Part shown: in pieces, positions 46,503 to 55,318 of the stretch
How positions within the stretch are numbered: the first letter of the stretch is position 1
Layout of the letters: the number at the start of each line of letters is the position of its first letter
DNA from: Rivularia sp. PCC 7116
Lineage (GTDB): Bacteria > Cyanobacteriota > Cyanobacteriia > Cyanobacteriales > Nostocaceae
Direction: 5' to 3'
Assembly: GCF_000316665.1 (NCBI RefSeq)
Contig: NC_019678.1
Span: 7,349,001-7,413,000, forward strand
Length of the DNA stretch: 64,000 nucleotides
Position numbers and translations under genes: made by a program
The notes under the pieces: generated by a model
Told to the model about the DNA's origin: nothing
What the model saw: the letters and a program-made list of their open reading frames with translations, nothing else
Database searches by the model: none

Positions 46503-47222
46503 TCAACTCCATTTTGAGTTGAGCAAGCGAGTATACTCATCTTTGATAACGCGGTAACATTCGCAAGCTGTATCATTCAAGGCTTGCCGATTGAGGATGC
46601 TAATTTTTCCACGGGTATAACGAATCATTCCTGCTTGTTGCAAAGTTCCTGCTGCAACAGTTACACCCGAACGACGAGTTCCTAACATTTGAGATATAAA
46701 TTCTTGTGTGAGATATAACTCATCTTTCATAACGCAATTTTGGGCTGTCAATAGCCAACGAGCGAGTCTTTCTTCAATATTATGCTGTCGATTGCACGCA
46801 GCATTTTGGGAAGCTTGAGTGAAAAGTGCTTGGGTGTAAAGTAACAAGAGTTTTTGCAACTCTCCACCTCTATCAAACTCACTTTTTAAAATGTTGCCAT
46901 TTAGCTTCAGCGCAGAACCTTCAATTTGAACAATAGCACGGCTTGTAGTAGAATAACCGCCTAGGAAAACCGGCAGCCCTACCATACCCTCTTTACCTAT
47001 TAAGCTTATTTCGGTTGTAGAACCATCTTCCATTATTGATACTAAAGAAATCATAGCTAAACTAGGGAAGTATGCTTCCGTCATAGCTTCTCCTGGCTCG
47101 CATAATACTTCTCCAGCGATTAAATCAATGGGTTCTAAATGAGGAACAAGTCGTTGATAATCTTCTGAGGGTAAAGCTGCTAGCAGCTGATTGACTATTG
47201 CACCATCAATATCGTCTGACAT
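46503..47222 (-). CDS. Crp/Fnr-family transcription regulator
   Basis: The 239-residue protein (ATG at 47222, MSDDIDG) has an N-terminal cyclic-nucleotide-binding fold (about 10-130: IDLIAGEVLCEPGEAMTEAYF, ISLVSIMEDGSTTEISLIGKEG) and a C-terminal winged helix (about 150-215: LTQEFISQMLGTRRSGVTVAAGTLQQAGMI split). Canonical cAMP-contact residues are not obvious, so the ligand may differ or be absent. It is paralogous to the gene at 47624, with long shared stretches (RLARWLL, TTEI, LPVFLGG, LLLYTQA), and sits downstream of it on the same strand. Confidence 0.9.
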   Translation of the reverse strand: MSDDIDGAIVNQLLAALPSEDYQRLVPHLEPIDLIAGEVLCEPGEAMTEAYFPSLAMISLVSIMEDGSTTEISLIGKEGMVGLPVFLGGYSTTSRAIVQIEGSALKLNGNILKSEFDRGGELQKLLLLYTQALFTQASQNAACNRQHNIEERLARWLLTAQNCVMKDELYLTQEFISQMLGTRRSGVTVAAGTLQQAGMIRYTRGKISILNRQALNDTACECYRVIKDEYTRLLNSKWS

Positions 47223-47562
47223 ATCAAAGAACACAATCTTCTTAATTGAGTCGTATTGGGGAAAATACCTCACCACACCAGAAAAATAAATAATATCTGC
47301 TGATGCTTACAGGCATTTTGCCTTTGGAATTGTTTACAGCATCAGTTCTCTTAACAATATCAAGTTGAAAATAGATTTTTAAAGCCAGACATCTTAAGGA
47401 TCGGGCAATTCAATGTCCAATTTATTAAAACTTCCCAAGCTTGCTATATCAAATTAAATTGAAAAGCAGCAGCTACTCAAAATCTAAAATCAAAGATGGT
47501 ATTACGTTTGCTGACACCGCATGTCTGTAAACAAAAGAATACCTCGATCCCAGAAAAAATCA
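47223..47562. other. Intergenic between tandem Crp/Fnr genes
   Basis: About 340 bases upstream of the first Crp/Fnr gene. AT-rich, no ORF. It ends at the palindrome at 47563-47576. The promoter for the gene starting at 47222 should lie here. Confidence 0.45.
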
Positions 47563-47576
47563 GTACGGTATCGTAC
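47563..47576. promoter_or_regulatory. GTACG-N4-CGTAC palindrome 2
   Basis: GTACGGTATCGTAC lies 47 bases beyond the stop of the Crp/Fnr gene at 47624 and about 340 bases upstream of the other Crp/Fnr start. It differs from palindrome 1 by one central base, and CA (as in TCAGTACG) precedes both. Candidate binding site for a Crp-type dimer. Confidence 0.55.
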
Positions 47577-47623
47577 ATATATTTTCAAAAGTTGAAGAAA
47601 ATATAAAAATTTAGCAAGCTGCT

Positions 47624-48328
47624 TTATCCCAGTAAGCGCTTAAATTCATCACGGATTAGTCCATAGCATTCACAAGCTGCCTCTTCGAGCTGTTTCCTTT
47701 GCTGAATAGTGATTTGCCCTCTGCTATAGCTAATTAAACCTGCTTTCTGAAGCGCGATCGCTGCCTCTGTAACGCTAGCGCGACGGACTCCAAGCATTTC
47801 AGATATAAATTTTTGGGTGAGCGGTAGCTCATCTCTATTTACACAGTCATTAACCGAAAGCAGCCATCGAGCAAGTCTTTCTTCAATCAAGTGATGCGAT
47901 TTGCAAGCTGCTATTTGTGATATTTGAGTTAATCTAGCTTGAGTATAGAGTAACAGCTTTTGCTGTAATTTTTTTCCTCTTTCAAATTCGCTTCTAAGTA
48001 CCGAAGCATCCATTTTTAATGCATTACCATGAACCTGAACGATTGCACGATTTGTCGCAGTATTTCCTCCTAAAAATACTGGAAGACCAACCATTCCTTC
48101 ATTGCCTACCAAACCAATTTCGGTAGTCGAATTATCTTTCATAATCGAAACCAAAGAAATCATTGCTTCTAAAGGAAAGTAAACTTCTTTTATCAACTGT
48201 TTCGGTTCATAAATAACCTGCCCTAAGGACAAACTAACAGGTTTTAGATACGGAACTAAGCGCTTATATTCTTCAGAAGGTAAACCCATCAACAGTTGAT
48301 TAGCCGACAAGGAAGGCGAATCAAACAT
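47624..48328 (-). CDS. Crp/Fnr-family transcription regulator, paralogue
   Basis: The 234 residues have the same two-domain layout as the neighbour at 46503: an N-terminal sensor fold (LKPVSLSLGQVIYEPKQLI, ISLVSIMKDNSTTEIGLVGNEG) and a C-terminal winged helix (PLTQKFISEMLGVRRASVTEAAIALQKAGLI split). The ATG at 48328 aligns with the neighbour's chosen ATG. The two arose by tandem duplication that probably included the 3' flank, since both are followed by the same GTACG palindrome. Ligand and targets unknown. Confidence 0.9.
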   Translation of the reverse strand: MFDSPSLSANQLLMGLPSEEYKRLVPYLKPVSLSLGQVIYEPKQLIKEVYFPLEAMISLVSIMKDNSTTEIGLVGNEGMVGLPVFLGGNTATNRAIVQVHGNALKMDASVLRSEFERGKKLQQKLLLYTQARLTQISQIAACKSHHLIEERLARWLLSVNDCVNRDELPLTQKFISEMLGVRRASVTEAAIALQKAGLISYSRGQITIQQRKQLEEAACECYGLIRDEFKRLLG

Positions 48329-48763
48329 GAGGTAATCAAATCTCTTTTTGTGAAAATTTTACTTCAATGGAGGAATATTACTCAAACATAATATTTGCTA
48401 CGATTAGAGGAAAACAAGATTTTTCTTCAAACAGACAATTTATAATATCCCAAATAAATACCCTAGTTAGATTGATAATAAAAAGATGATTTGTCTCTAA
48501 AGCATAACAATAGCCATAATGCTAAGCTATCAAATTATCTCCCAATAAATTATTGAAATATATATACATAAAGTTAAGCTTCAAGTAGTGGAAGTATATC
48601 TTTAAGTAAGAGTATAGTTTGGTCGCAATCATTCAATAGTTTGTAATATTTTTTTAATGAAATATAATAAATATTATTTATGCTAAATATAAGCAGCGCT
48701 TGTGATTGCGTCTTGGTTGTTACAATATGCTTGCAGGTTAGTTTATTCTTCTATTCTCTTAAA
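48329..48763. other. Intergenic, nothing recognised
   Basis: 435 AT-rich bases upstream of the second Crp/Fnr gene and downstream of the ltrA-like gene. I see no GTACG palindrome or other operator here, which weakens the case for direct autoregulation at this promoter. Confidence 0.45.
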
Positions 48764-49969
48764 TCAATCTTGAGATGTAGACAATTCACCACTTTGATAT
48801 AAATCTTCTATCACCTGAATGGCGCAAATCAAAGCAACTAATCCGGTAATAACCACAGGTTGCAAATTTATCCCGATTATAGCCAGAAATATCAAAATTA
48901 CGGCAGCCAAAAATCTGTATTTGGCTCTAACTTTGCAACGAAATATTATCCCCGTACTATGGAGAACACTTAAACTGAGCAAACATAGAGCGACTCCACC
49001 ACAAATTAACCAACGTTGTGGACTTGGTAGAGCTTGATTTGCATCGCTCATTATTATTTGTTCTACAGCAACCCCTGTAGTAGCTAAACCGATAACCAGA
49101 GGTAAATGTCCGTAAAGCCAGATTTGAATTAATCGGATTTTCTTGCTAGTGGCATTACTCTGTAAAATCGAACCCGTAACATTTTCAAAGTAAATCCACC
49201 ACAAACTAAAAGCAATACTAAAGCCAAGTATCGCAGAAATTGCGCTTTGTACATCCCATTTTTGTTCGGAAACTCCATTCACTACGGCAATAATTGCTTC
49301 ACCTAAAACAATAATAGTAAAAAGTCCAAAACGTTCTGGTAAATGTTCGGGATGAGGAAGCAAAGCAACTTGAAACCGTTTTGCAGTGATTGCTGTAGTC
49401 AAATCCACAATTAAAGCTAATGTCCAAACCATAAAACGTATAGGAATTGGAATAAAAGCTGATATTAACCACAAAGCCGCAGCAATAGAAAAACCGGTGC
49501 AGTAATATTTAGCTAAACCTTTGGCTTGAGGAATATGCTTGATTACTCGTAAGTATTCTAAAACTAAAATAAACCTGGTTGCTGAGTAAGCAATTGCAAA
49601 ACCAGCAGAACTTTCACCCAAGCCATGATGGATATTAACAGCAACAGCTGCTAATGACAACATTTGCAAACCAGTTAACAAACGATGTTTTATATCATCG
49701 CTATCGAATCGATTTGCATAAAATGTAGTTCCAATCCAAGCCCACCAAATTGGTATAAACAAAAAAACGAAGCCAACAAAGCCTTTTATCGAAACATCTT
49801 CATTTAGATAATGAGCAATTTGCGATACAGCAACTACATACACTAAATCATAAAAAAGCTCCAACCAAGTAGCATGACGATGTTCTTCTTCTACTTCTTC
49901 ACCTATACGTAAACGAGGAGGTTGCAACCAGCCTTTCATATAAATAATTAGTTCTTTGTTTTGAGACAT
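48764..49969 (-). CDS. Low-temperature requirement protein A (LtrA)-family membrane protein
   Basis: LtrA-family proteins are poorly characterised membrane proteins named from a Listeria cold-growth mutant. The 401 residues open with a cytoplasmic stretch containing EEHRHATWLELFYDLVYVVAVSQIA, the family signature, and then about ten hydrophobic helices, e.g. GFVGFVFLFIPIWWAWIGT, ILGFSIAFSLWWIYFENV and WLYGHLPLVIGLATTGVAVE. A charged motif RFGLFTIIVLGEAII lies in the middle. ATG at 49969. Function unknown. Confidence 0.88.
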   Translation of the reverse strand: MSQNKELIIYMKGWLQPPRLRIGEEVEEEHRHATWLELFYDLVYVVAVSQIAHYLNEDVSIKGFVGFVFLFIPIWWAWIGTTFYANRFDSDDIKHRLLTGLQMLSLAAVAVNIHHGLGESSAGFAIAYSATRFILVLEYLRVIKHIPQAKGLAKYYCTGFSIAAALWLISAFIPIPIRFMVWTLALIVDLTTAITAKRFQVALLPHPEHLPERFGLFTIIVLGEAIIAVVNGVSEQKWDVQSAISAILGFSIAFSLWWIYFENVTGSILQSNATSKKIRLIQIWLYGHLPLVIGLATTGVAVEQIIMSDANQALPSPQRWLICGGVALCLLSLSVLHSTGIIFRCKVRAKYRFLAAVILIFLAIIGINLQPVVITGLVALICAIQVIEDLYQSGELSTSQD

Positions 49970-50104
49970 TAACTTTATATCTCAAGCTAGTTTAATTAGC
50001 AATAAATTTGATTGCTAATCAAGCAAGTTATCTAGATATAAAGGTAAATTTAGCAAGTTTTTTTACTTTCTATTCTGGTATTTCGTTCTGTATTTTTATT
50101 TTTT

Positions 50105-50219
50105 GGCATTGCTGAATTGAAATATGAATTTATTTTTCTCATATTTACTTGCCCCCTAAATACCCCAAGTTTGGGGGACTTGAAATTATTTTTTCCTCAG
50201 AATTGGGTGTTGGAATGCC
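50105..50219. mobile_element. MITE-like element, family A, copy 3 (115 bp, diverged right end)
   Basis: The left end GGCATTGCTGAATTGAAATA and the following TGAATTTATTTTT...GCCCCCTAAAT match copies 1 and 2. The right end, TTGGAATGCC, keeps only the last six bases (ATGCC/GGCAT type). It is flanked by TATTTTTT on both sides (50097-50104 and 50220-50227), an exact 8-bp repeat, though low in complexity. It abuts the stop codon of the MFS gene, so the duplication covers one base of that stop. Confidence 0.7.
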
Positions 50220-50226
50220 TATTTTT

Positions 50227-51804
50227 TTATACCGGTTTCTGCCGTTGATTTATCATTAAAAATGCTACCAAAGCACTTGTAAGTGCCAAAGCTGCGGCAA
50301 TAAACATTATTAAACGAAAACTATCTACATAGGCAAGTGCTATTGCTTGTTCGATTGCGTTTTTTAACCCATCACTTACATTCTCAGGGACTTTTGCAGC
50401 AGCTAAATTAATTCTTTCTTTTGCCAAAGCTTGCTGTATCTGAGGTGATAAGTTCAACTTCGCCAAACGTCGGTCTAAACTGTAATTAAAAGTATTAAAA
50501 ACAAAAATATTAAATATGGCGATCGCTAATAATCCAGCGGTACGAGAAACTGCATTGTTGACTCCTGAAGCAATACCAACTTTACGCTTTCTCACCGAAC
50601 CCATAACGGTAGTTGTCAAAGGAGCAACGCTAACTGACATTCCCAACCCTAATATTACGATAGCTGGGAAAAATGTGACCCAGTAGCTGCCACCAATTCC
50701 GGGTAATGCAAACAAGATAAAACCGAATGCTGCAATTACCGGCCCTACTATTAATGGTAATTTAGCATCATAGCGATTGACTAAATTACCAGACCATCGT
50801 GACAAAAAGAACATAATCAGAATAAACGGCAAAAAAACCGCTCCAGCAGCAGTTGGAGAGTAGCCTTGTACCTGAATTAAATTAAAGGGAACAAAATATA
50901 AAACCCCTCCTAAAGCTGAATATAATAATAATGTTAATAAATTTGCACCGCTAAAAGTACGCGATTTAAATAAATATAAAGGCATCATTGGACCGTAAAT
51001 ATTAGCTTCTACAAATACAAAGGCACCTAAAAGTATTAATCCTATGATAATGCTGCTAATTACTAAAGGATGAGAAAGCCCTAAAATAGAAGATTCAATT
51101 AATCCGAATACTGCCGCTCCTAAGCCCAAAGTTATCAACATCGCTCCCCAATGATCGAGACGGGTAAATTCGCGATCGCGACTTTCGGGAACGTACCGAA
51201 ATAAAACGGATAGAATTATAATTGCTAGTGGAACGTTAATAAAAAATATCCACCGCCAAGATAAATTTTCTAGCAGCCAACCGCCCAAAACTGGTCCTAA
51301 TGCCGAAGTTATAGCTGTAAAACCAGACCAAATACCAATAGCTTTTCCTCGCTCATAATCGCCAAAAGAAGCGCTGAGAATAGCTAAACTTCCAGGAACT
51401 AATAAAGCTCCACCAATGCCTTGAAAAGCACGAGCAACAATTAATTGATTTATATCAGGTGATAAAGCACACCATCCAGAAGCAAGAGCAAATAAAGCAA
51501 TCCCACAAGCATAAATTAATCTTCTTCCAAATCTATCTCCTAAAGACCCACCAACTAAAATTAAAGCAGCTAAAAACAAAGCATAAGACTCTACTACCCA
51601 CTGCAGTTGAGTCGCGTTTGCATTCAAAGCTTCTTGCAATACAGGTAGCGCTACATTGACAACAGTGCCATCAATCATTGCCATACTCGAACCGAGTATA
51701 GTCGCCACTAGTACCCAACGTTCGGTAATACGAGAACAAGAAGTGGAGCATCGCTTAGCTTTAATTACTCCGGCATCACATGGCGGTTTCACAATGTTTG
51801 ACAT
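50227..51804 (-). CDS. DHA2-family (EmrB/QacA) MFS drug transporter
   Basis: The 525-residue inner-membrane antiporter has about 14 helices. Family motifs include SSMAMIDGTVVNVALPVLQ in helix 1 (motif D1-like), WVVESYALFLAALILVGGSLGDRFGRRLIY with the RxxGR motif A, RAFQGIGGALLVPGSLAILSASF (motif C-like) and a central GPVLGGWLLENLSWRWIFFINVPL. Such pumps expel dyes, antibiotics or lipophilic cations by proton exchange; substrate unknown. ATG at 51804. A family A element lies directly behind its stop codon. Confidence 0.92.
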   Translation of the reverse strand: MSNIVKPPCDAGVIKAKRCSTSCSRITERWVLVATILGSSMAMIDGTVVNVALPVLQEALNANATQLQWVVESYALFLAALILVGGSLGDRFGRRLIYACGIALFALASGWCALSPDINQLIVARAFQGIGGALLVPGSLAILSASFGDYERGKAIGIWSGFTAITSALGPVLGGWLLENLSWRWIFFINVPLAIIILSVLFRYVPESRDREFTRLDHWGAMLITLGLGAAVFGLIESSILGLSHPLVISSIIIGLILLGAFVFVEANIYGPMMPLYLFKSRTFSGANLLTLLLYSALGGVLYFVPFNLIQVQGYSPTAAGAVFLPFILIMFFLSRWSGNLVNRYDAKLPLIVGPVIAAFGFILFALPGIGGSYWVTFFPAIVILGLGMSVSVAPLTTTVMGSVRKRKVGIASGVNNAVSRTAGLLAIAIFNIFVFNTFNYSLDRRLAKLNLSPQIQQALAKERINLAAAKVPENVSDGLKNAIEQAIALAYVDSFRLIMFIAAALALTSALVAFLMINQRQKPV

Positions 51805-52193
51805 CTCAAGCCACTAAGAGCGCAACTTTCAAAATTTTACCGGAAGTTGTTGATTTTTCTCTACTAAATATTAATTCGCATTTTTGTCAATAATCTTATT
51901 ATCGATTTTTCATATATAAAAGGTATATTTTGTCTGGTGCAGGTACAATTATTTTTGATTAATAAAAAATGATTTTTTATTAACAGTATTCGCTAAAAAA
52001 TCACGCTAAATATGGTGTTTCAGAGATTGGAAACCCCTAATTTTCTTTATTTTGGGCTAATTTGCGTAATTCCCAATTAAATAATTTACCAAGGTTATAT
52101 TAAAATAATTTTTGGGTACAAACGCTTTGTCTCAGTTTACTGCGGAGCGCGACTACTTATTAATTATGTTTGTCTTTTCTAGTTAGCATCAAA
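51805..52193. other. Intergenic, nothing recognised
   Basis: About 390 AT-rich bases between the divergent MFS gene and the 45-residue gene. No repeats or operators that I can identify. Confidence 0.45.
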
Positions 52194-52331
52194 ATGGCTG
52201 AAAATTCCGATCGTCAAAAAAGGATTATGGAGCATCTTGCTCGTAGCACCAATGATTTTATTAAACCTAAACTAAATTCTGTTGAAAGGAAGCAACAAAT
52301 ATTAGAGCATATTCGTTTAACTAAGAATTAA
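52194..52331 (+). CDS. Small basic protein with two related helices, 45 residues
   Basis: The ATG frame encodes two similar segments, RQKRIMEHLARSTNDFIKP (about 7-25) and RKQQILEHIRLTKN (about 32-45), which look like a duplicated amphipathic helix (consensus RxxxIxEHxR). Too short for most gene finders. It is followed 8 bases later by an excellent rho-independent terminator, strong evidence of a real transcript. No family recognised. It may bind nucleic acid or another protein through the two helices. Confidence 0.65.
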   Translation: MAENSDRQKRIMEHLARSTNDFIKPKLNSVERKQQILEHIRLTKN

Positions 52332-52339
52332 GTTTTTTG

Positions 52340-52364
52340 AGGTGGGAGATTCCCACCTTTTTTT
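52340..52364 (+). terminator. Rho-independent terminator of the 45-residue gene
   Basis: AGGTGGGA (52340-52347) and TCCCACCT (52351-52358) form a perfect 8-bp stem around GAT, followed by TTTTTT. This is the clearest intrinsic terminator in the window. Confidence 0.92.
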
Positions 52365-53068
52365 ATGTTTAAGCTCGATTGAAGAGGCGCATTTTGCGTG
52401 TAGAGGAGGCAAAACGCAGTCAAGTCGTAGCGGTGAGCGGGGTTCTCTCGCAGAATGTTGTTGTTTCACCCCTTTGCTATAAGGGTTTTCCTATTACTGC
52501 ACTACATCAATTTTGAAGAGTTGAGGCACTAAGAATGTGTTACCTAGCAAAATTGCTCGAGCAGAGCAGCAGTGTTAAAAAATACACGCAATTATATTTG
52601 TTTACTATCAATAAATTTAATCAACCATAACGGTTATTATAATTACAAACTTTTTATTCAAATAAAAGCAATCAAAATCTTATAGAAATATTAATTAGTA
52701 GTGACGAAACAATACAGCTTATACAGAATTTAAACTATTTACAATTAGCTCGATAAAATTTTATTGCTTCAGCGTATATAAATGACATTTTTTAGATAAA
52801 ATAATTTTATAATAATAGTTAATAAAACAGCTAACTTATGTATGATAAGCATTTTAGTCTGTTTTACAATAACTATTGATTGTAATTTACGTATTGAGAA
52901 TATATAAATTATACTCAAAAATTATATTTTTCGGCAATTCTATTTACATAAACCTACTTGATTAAGCATAAACAATCACTTGTAGAAAACAAGAACCATT
53001 AATTAATTCTTTTTCAAATCGATAATCTGGATAAAAGCGCTTCACTTGTAGTCAGTTTTCTAAGAACA
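52365..53068. other. Intergenic, AT-rich, no gene seen
   Basis: About 700 bases leading to the HlyD-type gene. Near 52386-52420 an interrupted pairing of ATTTTGCG with GCAAAACGC is visible, possibly a worn palindrome. The rest is very AT-rich and I support no RNA or ORF. Confidence 0.45.
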
Positions 53069-54415
53069 ATGAAATCCCCCGAATCTAACGTAGATAATCA
53101 AGAAAATCCTTCTCCAAAAAAGACACAGTCGCTACGATTACCGCAACGTTTACTGTTAATTTTGCTACCTATAGCTTTAACTATTGGTGGAGTTGCAATA
53201 CTTGTTAAATTACTTGCTCGCCAAAATAACTCCTCGCCAAATACTACAGTTAAAAAACCGCTCATTTCAGTTAAGCTAGCCGAAGCAAAAGTAGGAAAAA
53301 TAACAGAAAGTTCGGAGTTTATTGCTAGTTTGCAATCATTAAACTCAGAGACTCTTCAAGCAAATGTTCAAGGTAAAATATCTCAAATTTTCGTTAAAAA
53401 AGGAAATCAAGTAGCAGCACAAGCACCTTTATTGCAAATTAGCTCAAGCAATCAACCTGCTCAAACTAACAATAATAGTGCTAGCAACGGTGCAGCAGTG
53501 CCAACGATTAAACCGCAATTACAAAATGCTCGCGCTCAACTCCAAGAATTGCAAGCTCAACAATTATCAAAAATTCAAAGCTTGAAACTAATTCAACAAC
53601 AATACGAAAAATATTCTAACTTAGCCTCACAAGGAGCCGTATCAAAGCAAGCTAAGGACGAATATGCTAAAAGACTTGAAGCAGCTAAAATAGATTTGAA
53701 TAATTTGAATACCAAAATAGCAGCACAACAAGCCGCTATATTTAAATTAGAACAAACACTTCAACAAGCACAAATTCAAAATACTGCAACTAGCCTTGCT
53801 GCTCCTAAAACGCCGTCACAACTACAGCAGTCTAGAATTAAGGCTCCTTTTAAAGGTACCGTAGCAAATATTTTAGTCAAAGTAGGAGACTCAGTAAAGC
53901 CTTCGACGAGAGTAGTTACAGTAACTCAAAATCAACCTTTAGAAGTTGACATACCAGTTTCTTTAGAAAAACAATCCCAGCTACGCAAGGGAATGTTAAT
54001 AGAAATAATCGATTCTAAAGGTAAAAAGATAGGTACGGGAAAAGTTTTTTTTATTGCGCCAGAAGTTAACTCTAATACTCGCACCATATTAGTAAAAGCA
54101 TTATTTGATAACACACAAAGGAAAATGCGAGCAGGGCAATTTGCTAAAGCCAGAATTAATTGGAATCAAGATTCTGGATTGTTAATTCCCACTACAGCGG
54201 TGTTTCGTATTGCAGGAGAAGCTTTTGTGTATGTAGCCCAAAGATTAAATTCAACTGCGCCAAATTCTCAATTAGTAGCTAGACAAAAACAGGTAAAACT
54301 AGGTAAAACCGTAGGTAATCAATATCAAGTTATTGAAGGATTACAGCCGGGAGAAAAAGTTATTGTTTCCAGGTTATTGAATATCAATAATGGTGATATT
54401 TTAACTGCGGAATAA
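53069..54415 (+). CDS. HlyD/RND-type periplasmic adaptor (membrane-fusion) protein
   Basis: Adaptor proteins connect an inner-membrane pump to an outer-membrane channel. After a cytoplasmic start, a membrane anchor lies at about 26-46 (RLLLILLPIALTIGGVAILV). Then come a biotinyl-lipoyl half motif (LQANVQGKISQIFVKKGNQV), a coiled-coil hairpin (about 145-235, Q/A-rich: LQNARAQLQELQAQQLSKIQ), the second lipoyl half (RIKAPFKGTVANILVKVGDSVKPS), a beta barrel (GQFAKARINW) and a membrane-proximal GEKVIVSRLL. No RND or ABC pump gene follows within the window, so its partner is elsewhere. ATG at 53069. Confidence 0.9.
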   Translation: MKSPESNVDNQENPSPKKTQSLRLPQRLLLILLPIALTIGGVAILVKLLARQNNSSPNTTVKKPLISVKLAEAKVGKITESSEFIASLQSLNSETLQANVQGKISQIFVKKGNQVAAQAPLLQISSSNQPAQTNNNSASNGAAVPTIKPQLQNARAQLQELQAQQLSKIQSLKLIQQQYEKYSNLASQGAVSKQAKDEYAKRLEAAKIDLNNLNTKIAAQQAAIFKLEQTLQQAQIQNTATSLAAPKTPSQLQQSRIKAPFKGTVANILVKVGDSVKPSTRVVTVTQNQPLEVDIPVSLEKQSQLRKGMLIEIIDSKGKKIGTGKVFFIAPEVNSNTRTILVKALFDNTQRKMRAGQFAKARINWNQDSGLLIPTTAVFRIAGEAFVYVAQRLNSTAPNSQLVARQKQVKLGKTVGNQYQVIEGLQPGEKVIVSRLLNINNGDILTAE

Positions 54416-54687
54416 TTGAATATTTTTTACTTAGCAATCGCTTTTCGCGAGATCGAGTCTAAATGTCCTTGTCGTAGAGCATCTCAATTCTTGGCAATAG
54501 CATTTTCTGCCTTTGAATAAATGATGAATAGTTCAATCTATAATACAGTAGTAATTTATCTTGGCATATTACTACCAAAAGCGGTTATATTATTTAGCCT
54601 AGATAGCCAATGCTCTAAATGTTTCTAATAAGGGTTGCCTAACCACCAAAACCATATATCATACAAATAAATTAACAGAAATTAACA
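54416..54687. other. Short intergenic region, nothing recognised
   Basis: About 270 bases between the adaptor and the disordered protein. No pump gene, terminator or repeat visible. Confidence 0.4.
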
Positions 54688-55107
54688 ATGGTAGAACCTC
54701 CAATTAAAAAATCTGACCGTAAACCGAAACCAGAAACAGAAGGCAGTTCTAGTTCTGAGAATAGAAGTTTTACCCCTCCTGTTAAAAAGGATCGTAAAGA
54801 GCGAGACAACGATAGAGATAATGACAGAAGCAACGATAGAGTCAACGATAGAGGCAACGATAGAGGCAACGATAGAGGTAGGAGTAAAGGTAAAGGCAGA
54901 GGTAGAAAATCTGGAAGAGATGAAATAAAGCCTCCAGTAAATCCTGCATTAGCACGTCCTCCCAAACCGTCTAAGCCTCCTGTCAAAGTTGAAGAAACTG
55001 TTGCCGAAGAATCTTCAGAGGTAAGTGAAGCAGCAACAGAAGAAGCGGCAACAGAAGTTGTTGCAGAAGAATCGCAAGATTCAAATGAAGAACAAAATAA
55101 TTCCTAA
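54688..55107 (+). CDS. Disordered, charged NDR-repeat protein, 139 residues
   Basis: Four composition blocks are visible. A Lys/Pro/Ser start (MVEPPIKKSDRKPKPETEGS) leads to an Asn-Asp-Arg repeat core (about 40-68, repeating NDRGNDRG), then a K/R/G-rich basic stretch (RSKGKGRGRKSGRD). A proline-rich part and an acidic Glu/Ala/Thr tail (ETVAEESSEVSEAATEEA) follow. Almost no hydrophobic residues, so it should be intrinsically disordered. The NDR part is encoded by a 12-bp minisatellite. The basic G/R region could bind RNA. From memory similar proteins occur in other cyanobacteria; function unknown. Confidence 0.7.
   Translation: MVEPPIKKSDRKPKPETEGSSSSENRSFTPPVKKDRKERDNDRDNDRSNDRVNDRGNDRGNDRGRSKGKGRGRKSGRDEIKPPVNPALARPPKPSKPPVKVEETVAEESSEVSEAATEEAATEVVAEESQDSNEEQNNS
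54806..54878 (+). repeat. 12-bp coding minisatellite (NDRG repeats)
   Basis: AACGATAGA recurs at 54808, 54832, 54844, 54856 and 54868, in register every 12 bases. The full unit is close to GGCAACGATAGA, translated as (G/D)NDR. It lies in frame, so length changes alter only copy number, not frame. Confidence 0.9.
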
Positions 55108-55318
55108 CTTACTAATTAGTTTCAAGGAGAGGGGAGAGAAGAAGGGCACAAGGAGGCACGGAGAAATTAGCTCCTTTAATCCAAAGTTAAAAACCCCATA
55201 GCTTCTCACTCCTTACTCCTACTCCCTTCCCGGCTTTATGATTTCCTATATTGGGGAGAGGGGGTAGAAAAAAAGAATTTTTTGATAGGTAATTTTAGAG
55301 TCAGCTGGAAGTAACTGT

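Noticed and set aside
54672-54986. Leucine/proline-rich frame on the minus strand
   Set aside because: It is the reverse of the NDR minisatellite gene; the LPLSLPLS pattern is a by-product.
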